Assembly: GCF_002101555.1 (NCBI RefSeq)
Contig: NZ_LQOL01000029.1
Location: 1-64,000, forward strand
DNA: 64,000 bases
Source: Mycolicibacterium canariasense
Lineage (GTDB): Bacteria > Actinomycetota > Actinomycetes > Mycobacteriales > Mycobacteriaceae
Direction of reading: 5' to 3'
In this document: one piece after another, positions 50,602 to 59,273 of the stretch
Numbering within the stretch: the first letter of the stretch is position 1
Layout: every line of letters starts with the position of its first letter
The notes under the pieces: generated by a model
Told to the model about the DNA's origin: nothing
The model's database searches: none
The model's input: the letters and a program-made list of their open reading frames with translations, nothing else
Translations under genes and position numbers: made by a program

Positions 50602-50712
50602 CGGCTCCCGTCCGCTCGATTTGACCGCGCGCCAACACGTTACGCGTCGCGGCGATTGTGCGGGTCCAATCACGGCCGCGCGCGTCGCATCGCCGGGCTA
50701 GAGTCACCGCTC

Positions 50713-51087
50713 ATGACGTACGGCTACTCGCCGAACCCGGCGCCCCCGCCGGTGCGGCCGCCGCGTTCGGGTATCGACCTCGGGGTGTCCGTCACCCTGC
50801 TGGTACTGACCTATGCCGGCGGCAGCACGGCCGCCGTGCTGGGCGTGTTCATGATGGCGTTCACCGACTACTGCCCGCCGGCCACCTGCGATATCGACGC
50901 CGGCGTGACCGCGGCGATGACGGGCTTCGGTGTGGCGGCACTGCTCGCCGTCGCCGGGACCGTGGTGACCGTCGTGGCGCTGGTGCGCCGGGCGCGGGGA
51001 TGGCCATGGGCGCTCGGCACGATGGTCTTGTGCGGGGTGGCGTGCGTGCTGGCCCTGGCCGGCTATCTGACGGCGGTGGGCGGCTGA
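50713..51087 (+). CDS. Small membrane protein, three hydrophobic segments
   Basis: A 124-aa protein with a Pro-rich N-terminus (GYSPNPAPPPVRPPRSG) and three predicted transmembrane segments (about 24-48, 66-89, 97-119). The first loop contains YCPPATCD, where two cysteines may form an outside disulfide. No family recognised. It is divergent from nnr, and its stop touches the stop of the zinc dehydrogenase gene (51088). Confidence 0.75.
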   Translation: MTYGYSPNPAPPPVRPPRSGIDLGVSVTLLVLTYAGGSTAAVLGVFMMAFTDYCPPATCDIDAGVTAAMTGFGVAALLAVAGTVVTVVALVRRARGWPWALGTMVLCGVACVLALAGYLTAVGG

Positions 51088-52173
51088 CTAACCGGCGGCG
51101 CCGACGGCCACCGTGCTCGGCTCGACGGTGACCTTGATCGCCTCGCCCTTCTGGACGATGTCGAACGCGTCCAGGACGTTGTCGATCGGGATGTGCCGGG
51201 TGATGAGGTCCTTGACCGGCACCTGGCCGGTCGAGATGTACTGCAGGGCACGCTTGTTGTGGATCGGCGCCGAGCCGTTGGCGCCGTGGATGTGCAACTG
51301 GCGGTAGTGCACGACGTTGGAGTCGCAGGTGATGGTCGGGTTGGTCTTCGGCAGGCCGCCGAAGAACGAGATCCGGCCGTTGCGGGCCGCCATCGCGATG
51401 GCCTGTTCCTGGGTGATGTTGGCGGCGGTGGCGGTGATGACGACGTCGGCGCCGCGTCCGCCGGTCAGCTCCATGACGCGGGCCACGACGTCCACCTCGG
51501 CACCGTTGATCACCTCGTCCGGGGACACCGCGTCGGCGGACATCTGCAGTCGGGGGGCGTTCACGTCCACCAGGTACACGGGTCCGCACTTGTGCACGCC
51601 GCGGGCGATGCGGATGTGCATACAGCCGATCGGCCCGGCTCCGAACACCACGACGGTGTCCCCCTCTTCGATGCCGAGCAGGTCCTGGGCGTTGATGGCG
51701 CAGGCGAACGGTTCGGCGGCCGAGGCCTCGTCGTAGCCGACGTTGTCCGGAATCCGGTTCAGCCCATCGACTTTGAGCACCTGGCGGGGCACGATCATGT
51801 ATTCGGCGAACCCGCCGTCGTACTGGTAGCCGATCGACGTCTGGTTCTGGCACACCGCCATCCAGCCCTTGCGACACTCGTGGCATTCGCCGCACGGCAC
51901 GGCGGCGATGACCTGCACCCGGTCGCCGGCCTGCCACTGGCTGCCGTAGGTCGCGTTGACATCGGCGCCGACCTCCACGATCTCACCGGCGACCTCATGG
52001 CCGAGGGTGCGCGGCGGCGTCAGGTTCTGGTGCCCGTTGTGCAGGATCTTGACATCGGTGCCGCAGGTGGAGCAGTTGCGCACCCGGATCTTGACCTCGT
52101 CGGGCCCGCACTGCGGTTCCGGCACGTCCTCCAGGCGGACGTCCTCAGGCGCGTAGTAGCGCAGGGCTTTCAT
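51088..52173 (-). CDS. Zinc-dependent medium-chain dehydrogenase, polyol type
   Basis: A 361-aa MDR enzyme. Catalytic zinc ligands are in NCSTCGTDV and GHEVAGEIVEVG, the structural zinc cysteines in CGECHECRKGWMAVC, and the NAD-binding loop is VVFGAGPIGCMHI. The sequence resembles sorbitol and threonine dehydrogenases. It diverges from a mannitol-type PTS gene, so it probably oxidises the imported polyol phosphate or a related polyol. AGGAGG precedes the ATG at 52173; the frame is open upstream without homology. Confidence 0.87.
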   Translation of the reverse strand: MKALRYYAPEDVRLEDVPEPQCGPDEVKIRVRNCSTCGTDVKILHNGHQNLTPPRTLGHEVAGEIVEVGADVNATYGSQWQAGDRVQVIAAVPCGECHECRKGWMAVCQNQTSIGYQYDGGFAEYMIVPRQVLKVDGLNRIPDNVGYDEASAAEPFACAINAQDLLGIEEGDTVVVFGAGPIGCMHIRIARGVHKCGPVYLVDVNAPRLQMSADAVSPDEVINGAEVDVVARVMELTGGRGADVVITATAANITQEQAIAMAARNGRISFFGGLPKTNPTITCDSNVVHYRQLHIHGANGSAPIHNKRALQYISTGQVPVKDLITRHIPIDNVLDAFDIVQKGEAIKVTVEPSTVAVGAAG

Positions 52174-52263
52174 GACGGTCCTCCTGTGTCGGGGGTTACA
52201 TGCTGAATCGACTCTAACCGGAAAACGGTCATAACTCCACACATTTTTGTGCCCATTTGCGTC

Positions 52264-52279
52264 TGATTGCTTGCAATCA
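52264..52279. promoter_or_regulatory. Palindrome in the dehydrogenase/PTS divergent promoter
   Basis: TGATTGC-TT-GCAATCA, perfect 7-bp arms, in an AT-rich stretch of the 188-bp divergent spacer. A plausible operator for the DeoR regulator encoded downstream. Confidence 0.5.
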
Positions 52280-52361
52280 TGCCCGGTTGTGCGGTTAACT
52301 TGCAGCATGTGACCGGCGTCACCCACGCGCCGGCAGGCACCGAGACAACCCGGAGGTCAGC

Positions 52362-54359
52362 ATGTCCCTGGTCGAAACCCCTGCAGCGCCGTCCGGCGGG
52401 ACACCGCGCGGCGGCGCGCGCGTGCGGGTGCAGAAATTGGGCACCGCACTGTCGAACATGGTCATGCCGAATATCGGCGCGTTCATCGCCTGGGGCCTGA
52501 TCACCGCCCTGTTCATCAAGGCCGGCTGGCTCACCGGCATCTTCCACACCCTGCAGGATCCCAGTGGCTGGGTCGCCAGAATCGGCGGCTGGGGTGACTT
52601 CGACGGCGCCGGAATCGTCGGCCCGATGATCACCTACCTGCTGCCGATCCTCATCGGCTACACCGGTGGGCGGATGGTGCACGGCAACCGCGGTGCGGTG
52701 GTCGGCGCGATCGCCACCATGGGCGTGGTCACCGGTGCCGACGTGCCGATGTTCATGGGCGCCATGATCATGGGCCCGCTCGGCGGTTACTGCATGAAGA
52801 GACTGGATGCGCTGTGGGAGGGCAAGATCCGGCCCGGCTTCGAGATGCTGGTGGACAACTTCTCGGCCGGCATCCTCGGGCTGCTGTTGGCCGTCTTCGG
52901 GTTCTTCGGCATCGGGCCGATCGTCGAAGCGTTCACCAAGGGCGCGGGCAACGCGGTGAACTTCCTGGTCGACAACGACCTGCTGCCCCTGACATCGCTG
53001 CTCATCGAGCCGGCCAAGGTGTTGTTCCTGAACAACGCCATCAACCACGGCGTGCTGACTCCGCTGGGCACCACCCAGGCACTGGAGACCGGCAAGTCCA
53101 TCCTGTTCCTGCTCGAGACCAACCCCGGCCCTGGCCTCGGCGTCCTGCTGGCCTTCATGGTGTTCGGCCGCGGCGCGGCGCGCGCGTCGGCGCCGGGCGC
53201 GGCGATCATCCAATTCTTCGGCGGTATCCACGAGATCTACTTCCCGTACGTGCTGATGAAGCCGAAGCTGATCGTGGCCACCATCCTCGGCGGCATGACC
53301 GGCGTCTTCATCAATGTGCTGTTCGGTTCGGGGCTGCGGGCCCCGGCCGCGCCCGGTTCGATCATCGCGATCTACGCCCAGACGCCGGCCAGCAGCTTCC
53401 TCGGGGTGACGCTGGCCGTGCTCGCCTCCACCGGGGTGTCGTTCGCCGTGGCGGCCGTGCTGCTCAAGACCGACCGCAGCACCGACGAGCCGGATCTGGC
53501 GGCCGCGACCGCCGAGATGGAGGCTCTCAAGGGCAAACGCTCCAGCGTGGCGGCCGCACTGACCGGCGCCGACCCCGGGCGGATCAGCAACATCGTATTC
53601 GCCTGCGACGCCGGGATGGGGTCCTCGGCGATGGGTGCCTCGGTGTTGCGCAAGAAGGTGCAGGCGGCGGGCTTCGGGGACGTCAAGGTGACCAACCAAT
53701 CGATCGCCAACCTGACCGACACCTACGGGCTGGTGGTCACCCACCGCGACCTGACCGAGCGGGCCCGGCAGCGGACGGCGTCGGCCATCCACGTGTCGGT
53801 CGACGATTTCATGAGCACGCCGCGCTACGACGAGATCGTGGAGTTGCTGCAGCAGACCAACGGCACCGGCACCACCACCGCCGCCGCTTCGGACACTTCG
53901 GAAAAGCCCGACGGGCCCACCGAGGCCGGCCACGACGTGTTCGGGCTCGAGTCGATCGTGCTCAACGGTTCGGCGGGCAACGCTCACGACGCCATCACCG
54001 AGGCCGGGCAGCTGTTGGTGGCGGCCGGCGCGGTCGACCCGTCCTACGTCGACGCGATGCACGAGCGCGAGCAATCGGTGTCCACCTACATGGGCAACGG
54101 CCTGGCCATCCCGCACGGCACCAACGAGGCCAAGGGCGCCATCCGCAAGACCGGGATCTCGTTCGTCCGCTATCCCGATCCGATCGACTGGAACGGCAAG
54201 CCCGCCGAGTTCGTCGTCGGCATCGCCGGCGCCGGTGACGACCACATGGCCCTGCTCACCCGGATCGCCCATGTGTTCCTGGACAAGGAGCGGGTGGCCA
54301 AGCTTCGTGCGGCCGACTCCGCCGAGCAGATCCGGGCGGTGCTCAGCGCCGCCGAGTAA
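52362..54359 (+). CDS. mtlA: PTS mannitol-type permease, fused EIICBA
   Basis: A 665-aa phosphotransferase permease that imports and phosphorylates a hexitol. EIIC occupies residues about 20-375 with membrane segments and the GGIHEIYFPYV motif. EIIB has its phospho-cysteine C415 in FACDAGMGSSAMG, and EIIA its phospho-histidine H585 in LAIPHGTNEAK. Length and domain order equal full-length E. coli MtlA. Phosphate comes from HPr and EI, not encoded in this window. GGAGG lies before the ATG. The deoR gene follows after 2 bp. PTS transporters are few in mycobacteria and this one is absent from M. tuberculosis. Confidence 0.93.
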   Translation: MSLVETPAAPSGGTPRGGARVRVQKLGTALSNMVMPNIGAFIAWGLITALFIKAGWLTGIFHTLQDPSGWVARIGGWGDFDGAGIVGPMITYLLPILIGYTGGRMVHGNRGAVVGAIATMGVVTGADVPMFMGAMIMGPLGGYCMKRLDALWEGKIRPGFEMLVDNFSAGILGLLLAVFGFFGIGPIVEAFTKGAGNAVNFLVDNDLLPLTSLLIEPAKVLFLNNAINHGVLTPLGTTQALETGKSILFLLETNPGPGLGVLLAFMVFGRGAARASAPGAAIIQFFGGIHEIYFPYVLMKPKLIVATILGGMTGVFINVLFGSGLRAPAAPGSIIAIYAQTPASSFLGVTLAVLASTGVSFAVAAVLLKTDRSTDEPDLAAATAEMEALKGKRSSVAAALTGADPGRISNIVFACDAGMGSSAMGASVLRKKVQAAGFGDVKVTNQSIANLTDTYGLVVTHRDLTERARQRTASAIHVSVDDFMSTPRYDEIVELLQQTNGTGTTTAAASDTSEKPDGPTEAGHDVFGLESIVLNGSAGNAHDAITEAGQLLVAAGAVDPSYVDAMHEREQSVSTYMGNGLAIPHGTNEAKGAIRKTGISFVRYPDPIDWNGKPAEFVVGIAGAGDDHMALLTRIAHVFLDKERVAKLRAADSAEQIRAVLSAAE

Positions 54360-54361
54360 CA

Positions 54362-55129
54362 ATGTCAGCCGTGGATTCAGAGACCCGCCAGAGCCGCATC
54401 GTCGAGTTCGCCAGGACCAGGGGTCGGGTCGAGGTGCAACCGCTGGCCGAGGAGCTGGCCGTCGCGTCCGAGACCATCCGCCGCGATCTGAAGGTTCTGG
54501 CCGGGCGCCGGCTGCTCAAGCGGGTGCACGGCGGCGCCGTCCCGCTGGAGACGGCGGTCTTCGAATCCACCGTCGAATACCGCAGCCAGGTCGATCTGGC
54601 GCAGAAACACCGGATCGCCGGGGCGGCCGCGGACCTGCTGCACGGTGCCGAAACCGTGTATCTCGACGAGGGGTTCACGCCCCGGTTGATCGCCGAGAAG
54701 ATCTCCGGGCGGGAGCTGACGGTGGTGACGTCCTCGCTGCTGGCCGCCGAGGCGCTCGCGCACAGCGACACCGTCACCGTGCTGCTCCTCGGCGGCCGGA
54801 TGCGCGGGCGAACGCTTGCCACGGTGGATCATTGGGCGGTGGAGCGGCTGCGCACCCTGGTGATCGACGTGGCGTATCTGGGTACCAACGGGATCACCGT
54901 CGAGCACGGACTGACCACGCCGGACCCTGCGGTGGCGGCGGTCAAGCAGACCGCGGTGGCGGTGGCAGACCGGCGCATCCTGGTCGCCGCCCATTCGAAA
55001 TTCGGCCAGACCAGTTTCTGCCGGTTCGCCGACGTGTCGGATTTCGCATCGATCGTCACCGGATCCGAGCTCGCGGCCACCGAGGCGCACCGCTACGAGG
55101 CGTTGGGGCCCAACGTCATCCGGGTCTGA
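54362..55129 (+). CDS. DeoR family transcriptional regulator
   Basis: A 255-aa repressor with an N-terminal DeoR winged helix (RQSRIVEFARTRGRVEVQPL then SETIRRDLKVLAGRRLLKRVHGGAV) and a sugar-phosphate isomerase-like effector domain (YLDEGFT, SSLLAAEAL, LGTNGIT). It starts 2 bp after mtlA and so is co-transcribed; it probably represses mtlA and the divergent dehydrogenase until the polyol phosphate appears. The palindrome at 52264 is a candidate site. Confidence 0.9.
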   Translation: MSAVDSETRQSRIVEFARTRGRVEVQPLAEELAVASETIRRDLKVLAGRRLLKRVHGGAVPLETAVFESTVEYRSQVDLAQKHRIAGAAADLLHGAETVYLDEGFTPRLIAEKISGRELTVVTSSLLAAEALAHSDTVTVLLLGGRMRGRTLATVDHWAVERLRTLVIDVAYLGTNGITVEHGLTTPDPAVAAVKQTAVAVADRRILVAAHSKFGQTSFCRFADVSDFASIVTGSELAATEAHRYEALGPNVIRV

Positions 55130-55140
55130 ACGACGCGTGT

Positions 55141-55160
55141 TTGTGCGGTTTCGTCCGCAC
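55141..55160. repeat. Hairpin-forming repeat element, copy A
   Basis: TTGTGCGGTTTCGTCCGCAC, in which GTGCGG and CCGCAC form a short hairpin. It lies 11 bp after the deoR stop, between convergent genes. The first 18 nt recur in inverted orientation at 58953-58970 and, with two changes, at 58920-58937. Confidence 0.8.
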
Positions 55161-55201
55161 CTCGCCGGCCCGGGCGTATCAGGACGCACGCACGCGGAGG
55201 A

Positions 55202-56083
55202 TCACCGGTCGACGCCGTCCCAGAACCGGTGCGCCCGCGCCGCGATCTCGTCGGGGAACTCCCCGGTGATGGCGTGGGACGCCGACGCCCACAGTTCCAC
55301 CTGACCGTGCCGCAACGTCATGCGGGCGGTGTCCGCAGCGCGGCGGCCGTCGTGGATGACGCTGCGCCCGGCGATCAGCGCCAGCACCGGCACGTCCAGC
55401 GCGGCCAACTGCGTGCGGCTGAACCTGGTGGGCGGCGGCTGGTGCAGCTCGAAATCGGCGGTCCCGGCGGCGATGAGCGTGGCCACCGGGTTGTCCTCGT
55501 CGACCGCGGCACCGCCGGTGAGCCAGCGCAGGATCCGGCGGCGCAGCCATTCCGGCGTCCCGGCCAGACCCATCGGTGCGAAGGCCACCATCGTGCGAAA
55601 CGGTATGGGCGCGAACGTCAGCACCGGATCGAGCAGCGTCAGCGAGGCCACCCGGGCCGGCTGGTGCATGGCGTAGTTGGCCGCACTCCAGCCGCCGAAC
55701 GACACCCCCAGCAGGTGCACGGAATCCAGCCCGAGACCGGCGAGCAGCTCACCGAACCACCACGCCTGGTCCCCCGGCCCGGTCAGCGGCAGGCGTTGCA
55801 CGGACAGTCCCGGCTCGCCGAGCAGGTCCACGCAGTACACGGTCCGCCGCGCGAGCAGGCCCGGCAGATTGTCCGCCCACATGGGTGTGGACGCATTGCG
55901 GCCGGGCAGCAGCAGTACCGGACGTCCGCCCGGTCCGCCGAAACGGTAGGCCCGCACCGTACCGAACGTGGTTGGTACGTCGAACGTCTCACCGGCGCGC
56001 GGCAGCGCTGCCATCGCGGTGTCGTACGCGCGCAGGTAGTGGGCGCGGGCCGACTCGCTGCGCCAGCGGCCTACTGCACCCAC
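55202..56083 (-). CDS. Alpha/beta hydrolase
   Basis: A 293-aa hydrolase. VLLLPGRNAS forms the oxyanion region, GVSFGGWSA is the nucleophile elbow, and a C-terminal SHAITGEFPDE supplies the histidine. No signal peptide. It lies 12 bp upstream of the small gap before glmS ends and on the other side faces deoR. Substrate unknown; the fold is shared by esterases, lipases and haloperoxidases. Confidence 0.85.
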   Translation of the reverse strand: MGAVGRWRSESARAHYLRAYDTAMAALPRAGETFDVPTTFGTVRAYRFGGPGGRPVLLLPGRNASTPMWADNLPGLLARRTVYCVDLLGEPGLSVQRLPLTGPGDQAWWFGELLAGLGLDSVHLLGVSFGGWSAANYAMHQPARVASLTLLDPVLTFAPIPFRTMVAFAPMGLAGTPEWLRRRILRWLTGGAAVDEDNPVATLIAAGTADFELHQPPPTRFSRTQLAALDVPVLALIAGRSVIHDGRRAADTARMTLRHGQVELWASASHAITGEFPDEIAARAHRFWDGVDR

Positions 56084-56095
56084 CCCGGCCAGCTG

Positions 56096-57967
56096 CTACT
56101 CGACCGTCACCGACTTGGCCAGGTTGCGCGGCTTGTCCACGTCGTAGCCACGCGCCCGGGCCACCCCGGCGGCGAAAACCTGCATCGGGATCGTCGACAG
56201 CAACGGCTGGTAAAGCGTTGACACCGCCGGGATCTCGATCAGGTGATCGGCGTACGGGGCCACCATGTCGTCACCCTCTTCGGCGATGACGATGGTGACG
56301 GCGCCGCGGGCCTGGATCTCCCGGATGTTGCTGAGCAGCTTGGCGTGCAGGGTGGCCGAGTTCTTCGGCGACGGCATCACCACGATGACCGGCAGGTCGT
56401 CCTCGATCAGCGCGATCGGCCCGTGCTTGAGCTCACCGGCGGCGAACCCCTCGGCGTGCATGTAGGCCAGCTCCTTGAGCTTGAGCGCGCCCTCCAGCGC
56501 CACCGGGTAGCCGACGTGGCGGCCCAGGAACAGCACCGCGGAGGACTGCGCGAACCGGTGCGCCAGTTCGGTCACCGGCTCCATGCACGTGAGCACCCGG
56601 GCCACCCGGTCGGCCATCGCCTCCAGATCGTGGTACTCGCGGGCCACCTCGTCGGGGTACTTGGTGCCTCGCGCCTGCGCAAGGGCAAGTCCGACAAGGT
56701 AATTCGCCGCCACCTGGGCCAGGAAGGTCTTGGTGGAGGCCACCCCGATCTCCGGCCCGGCCCGGGTGTAGAGCACCGCGTCGGCTTCCCGCGGAATCTG
56801 GCTGCCGTTGGTGTTGCAGATGGCCAGCACCTTGGCCTTCTGCTCCTTGGCGTGCCGCACGGCCTCCAGCGTGTCGGCCGTCTCACCGGACTGCGAGATG
56901 GCGATCACCAGGGTGCTGCGGTCCAGCACCGGGTCGCGGTACCGGAACTCGCTGGCGAGTTCGACCTCGACCGGCAGCCGGGTCCAGTGCTCGATGGCGT
57001 ACTTGGCCAGCAGGCCGGAGTGGTACGCGGTGCCACACGCGACGATGAAGACCTTGTCGACGTCGCGCAGCTCCTGGTCGGAGAGCCGCTGCTCGTCGAG
57101 CACGATGCGGCCGTCGACGAAGTGACCGAGCAGGGTGTCGGACACCGCGGCGGGCTGTTCGGCGATCTCCTTGAGCATGAAGTAGTCGTAGCCGCCCTTC
57201 TCCGCGGCGGACAGGTCCCAGTCGATGTGGAATTCCCTGGCGGGCGCGTCTTCGCCGGCGAAGTCGGTGACCTTGTACCCGTCGGCGGTGATGACGACGG
57301 CCTGGTCCTGGCCCAGTTCGACGGCGTCGCGGGTGTGCTCGATGAAGGCGGCGACATCGGAGCCGACGAACATCTCGCCGTCGCCCACCCCCACCACCAG
57401 CGGGGTGGACCGGCGCGCGGCGACGATGGTGCCCGGATCGTCGGCGCTGGCGAACACCAGGGTGAAATGCCCCTCCAGCCGCCGCAGCACCGCCAGTACG
57501 GAGGCCACGAAGTCACCCGCGGTCGCGCCGCTGCGGTGCGCCTGGGCCACCAGGTGCACCGCCACCTCGGAGTCGGTGTCACTGGCGAACTCGACACCGC
57601 CGGCCTCCAGTTCGGCGCGCAGCGCCGCGAAGTTCTCGATGATGCCGTTGTGCACCACGGCGAACTTGCCGCTGGCGTCGCGGTGCGGGTGCGCGTTGCG
57701 GTCGGTGGGCCGACCGTGGGTGGCCCAGCGGGTATGGCCCATGCCGGTGGTGCCGGACAACGCGGCCGGGTCGCTCGCCCGGGCTTCTGTGACCGCTTCT
57801 TCCAGGTTGGCCAACCGACCGGCGCGGCGCCGCACCACGAGCCCGCCGTCGCCGTCGAGCAGGGCGACCCCCGAGGAGTCGTACCCCCGGTACTCCATCC
57901 GGCGCAGCGCATCGACCACGATCTCGCAGGCGGGGCGCCGTCCGACGTAGCCGACGATTCCACACAT
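56096..57967 (-). CDS. glmS: Glutamine-fructose-6-phosphate aminotransferase
   Basis: Makes glucosamine-6-phosphate from fructose-6-phosphate and glutamine, the first step to UDP-GlcNAc. 623 aa. The Ntn amidotransferase begins MCGIVGYVGRR with Cys2 as nucleophile. Two SIS domains follow (CGTAYHSGLLAKY; SQSGETADTLEA), and the C-terminus ends DKPRNLAKSVTVE. Matches Rv3436c. GlmM at the right end of the window catalyses the next step. No glmS ribozyme leader is evident in the 71-bp upstream region. Confidence 0.96.
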   Translation of the reverse strand: MCGIVGYVGRRPACEIVVDALRRMEYRGYDSSGVALLDGDGGLVVRRRAGRLANLEEAVTEARASDPAALSGTTGMGHTRWATHGRPTDRNAHPHRDASGKFAVVHNGIIENFAALRAELEAGGVEFASDTDSEVAVHLVAQAHRSGATAGDFVASVLAVLRRLEGHFTLVFASADDPGTIVAARRSTPLVVGVGDGEMFVGSDVAAFIEHTRDAVELGQDQAVVITADGYKVTDFAGEDAPAREFHIDWDLSAAEKGGYDYFMLKEIAEQPAAVSDTLLGHFVDGRIVLDEQRLSDQELRDVDKVFIVACGTAYHSGLLAKYAIEHWTRLPVEVELASEFRYRDPVLDRSTLVIAISQSGETADTLEAVRHAKEQKAKVLAICNTNGSQIPREADAVLYTRAGPEIGVASTKTFLAQVAANYLVGLALAQARGTKYPDEVAREYHDLEAMADRVARVLTCMEPVTELAHRFAQSSAVLFLGRHVGYPVALEGALKLKELAYMHAEGFAAGELKHGPIALIEDDLPVIVVMPSPKNSATLHAKLLSNIREIQARGAVTIVIAEEGDDMVAPYADHLIEIPAVSTLYQPLLSTIPMQVFAAGVARARGYDVDKPRNLAKSVTVE

Positions 57968-58038
57968 GGTTACCCAGGGTAGTGCAGCGCCGGGCCTGCC
58001 CCGGGCGCGCGGCCGGTGCCGCGCGCTAGGGTCATCCC

Positions 58039-58881
58039 GTGGCCGGCACGAAGAAACTGTTCGCAGCGCTGACCAGGCGCGGCCCGCATCGCGTACTCCG
58101 CGGCGACCTGGCCTTCGCCGGCCTGCCCGGGGTGGTGTACACCCCGGAGGCCGGGCTGGGGCTGCCCGGCGTCGCGTTCGGACACGATTGGCTGACCGGC
58201 GCCGCTCGCTACGCGGGCACGCTGGAGCACCTCGCCTCCTGGGGCATCGTCGCCGCGGCGCCCGACACCGAGAAGTCGCTGGCCCCGTCCGTGCTCAACG
58301 CCGCCGTCGACCTGGGCACCACACTGGACATCATCGCCGGGGTTCGGCTGGGCTCGGGCAAGATCAGCGTCCATCCCGGCAAGCTGGGCGTCGCCGGTCA
58401 TGGTTTCGGCGGTTCGGCGGCCGTCTTCGCCGCGGCCGGGATGCGGAACAGGCTGGCGGCAGCGGCAGCGGTATTCCCCGCGGTGTCCAGTCCACCGGCC
58501 GAACAGCCGGCCGCCGGTCTGACGCTGCCCGGGCTGATCCTGCGGGCACCGTCGGACGGCACCGGCATCCGGTCCAATGCCGACGCCCTGTCTGCTGCCT
58601 GGACCTCCGCCACCACCCGCACGGTCGCCAAGGCCGAACCCGGCGGGCTCGCCGAGGGCAGGCGACTGGGCAGGGCGGTGGGCCTGCCCGGCGCCGACAA
58701 GGGCACCCAGAAGGCGGTGCGGGCGCTGCTGACCGGCTATCTGTTGTTCGTGCTCGCCGGTGACAAGGCCTACCGGGATTTCGCCGACCCGGCGGTCACG
58801 CTGCCCAAGACCGTCGCACCCGACCCGGACGCCGTCCCACCGACCCTTGAGGACAAGGTCGCCGCCCTGCTCAAGGGCTGA
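58039..58881 (+). CDS. Rv3438-like alpha/beta-hydrolase-fold protein lacking the nucleophile serine
   Basis: A 280-aa protein resembling dienelactone-hydrolase-type folds, matching Rv3438 by position. The nucleophile elbow reads G120-H-G122-F-G-G, so the expected Ser is Gly122 and esterase activity is doubtful. It could act as a binding protein. GTG start. Divergent from glmS and conserved next to it in mycobacteria. Its last codons are part of an imperfect direct repeat (58864-58913). Confidence 0.8.
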   Translation: MAGTKKLFAALTRRGPHRVLRGDLAFAGLPGVVYTPEAGLGLPGVAFGHDWLTGAARYAGTLEHLASWGIVAAAPDTEKSLAPSVLNAAVDLGTTLDIIAGVRLGSGKISVHPGKLGVAGHGFGGSAAVFAAAGMRNRLAAAAAVFPAVSSPPAEQPAAGLTLPGLILRAPSDGTGIRSNADALSAAWTSATTRTVAKAEPGGLAEGRRLGRAVGLPGADKGTQKAVRALLTGYLLFVLAGDKAYRDFADPAVTLPKTVAPDPDAVPPTLEDKVAALLKG

Positions 58882-58913
58882 AGTGCCGGAGCCCTGCTCA
58901 GGGGCTGGAGTGC
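58864..58913. repeat. Imperfect direct repeat over the 3' end of the Rv3438-like gene
   Basis: GCCCTGCTCAAGGGCTGAAG and the following TGC (58864-58886) recur at 58891-58913 with two changes, offset 27 bp. The first copy contains the stop codon. Confidence 0.75.
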
Positions 58914-59273
58914 TCGCCGTTGTGCCGTTTCATCCGCACCCGGCGGCGTGTCGCGGACGAAACCGCACAAACCGATGCGAAAGCGGTTGCCGGGCAACGG
59001 GATTACACGGCGCCGGCGGCGCGAGCCGATGTGCCGGACCGGAACCCCCGGCCGAACCGCGGCCGGCTCGGACGTGACGCACGCCTCACGATTGGGACAC
59101 GCGGCGCCTCTTTCGGTAGGCTTTCCCCAGCGGCATCGTCTGTTCTGCCTTTTGCCGCTTCGCTTCGCCGGAATCGCGCAGGCGAAGGTCGAGTTCCTTC
59201 GATCGTCACACCGAGCGCCGCGGAAACCACCGCGCCGGGCAGGACGACCACACACGACCTCTGGAGTTCATCC
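58882..59273 (+). other. Long untranslated region upstream of the DEAD-box helicase gene
   Basis: A 392-bp spacer between two plus-strand genes. It holds the direct repeat end, the inverted hairpin element (58920-58970), and a GC-rich inverted-repeat-prone part (about 59010-59080). A TAGGCT hexamer near 59117 could be a -10 element, giving a leader of about 150 nt. Long structured leaders are common for RNA helicase genes, but no named riboregulator is recognised. Confidence 0.5.
58920..58970. repeat. Hairpin-forming repeat element, copies B and C as an inverted pair
   Basis: An 18-nt arm at 58920-58937 (TTGTGCCGTTTCATCCGC) faces its complement at 58953-58970 across 15 nt with two mismatches. 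The right arm is the exact complement of the element at 55141. It lies 38 bp after a plus-strand gene and may act as a terminator. Confidence 0.8.

Noticed and set aside
52170..54362. A 730-codon open frame antisense to mtlA
   Set aside because: It mirrors the high-GC third-position bias of mtlA, shows repeated His/Gly/Arg/Asp-rich low complexity and no family motif. Similar long antisense frames lie opposite choD, guaB2, glmS, GH65 and groEL1.
56096..58038. glmS ribozyme or other riboswitch upstream of glmS
   Set aside because: Only 71 bp separate glmS from the divergent gene, with no recognisable ribozyme or riboswitch core.
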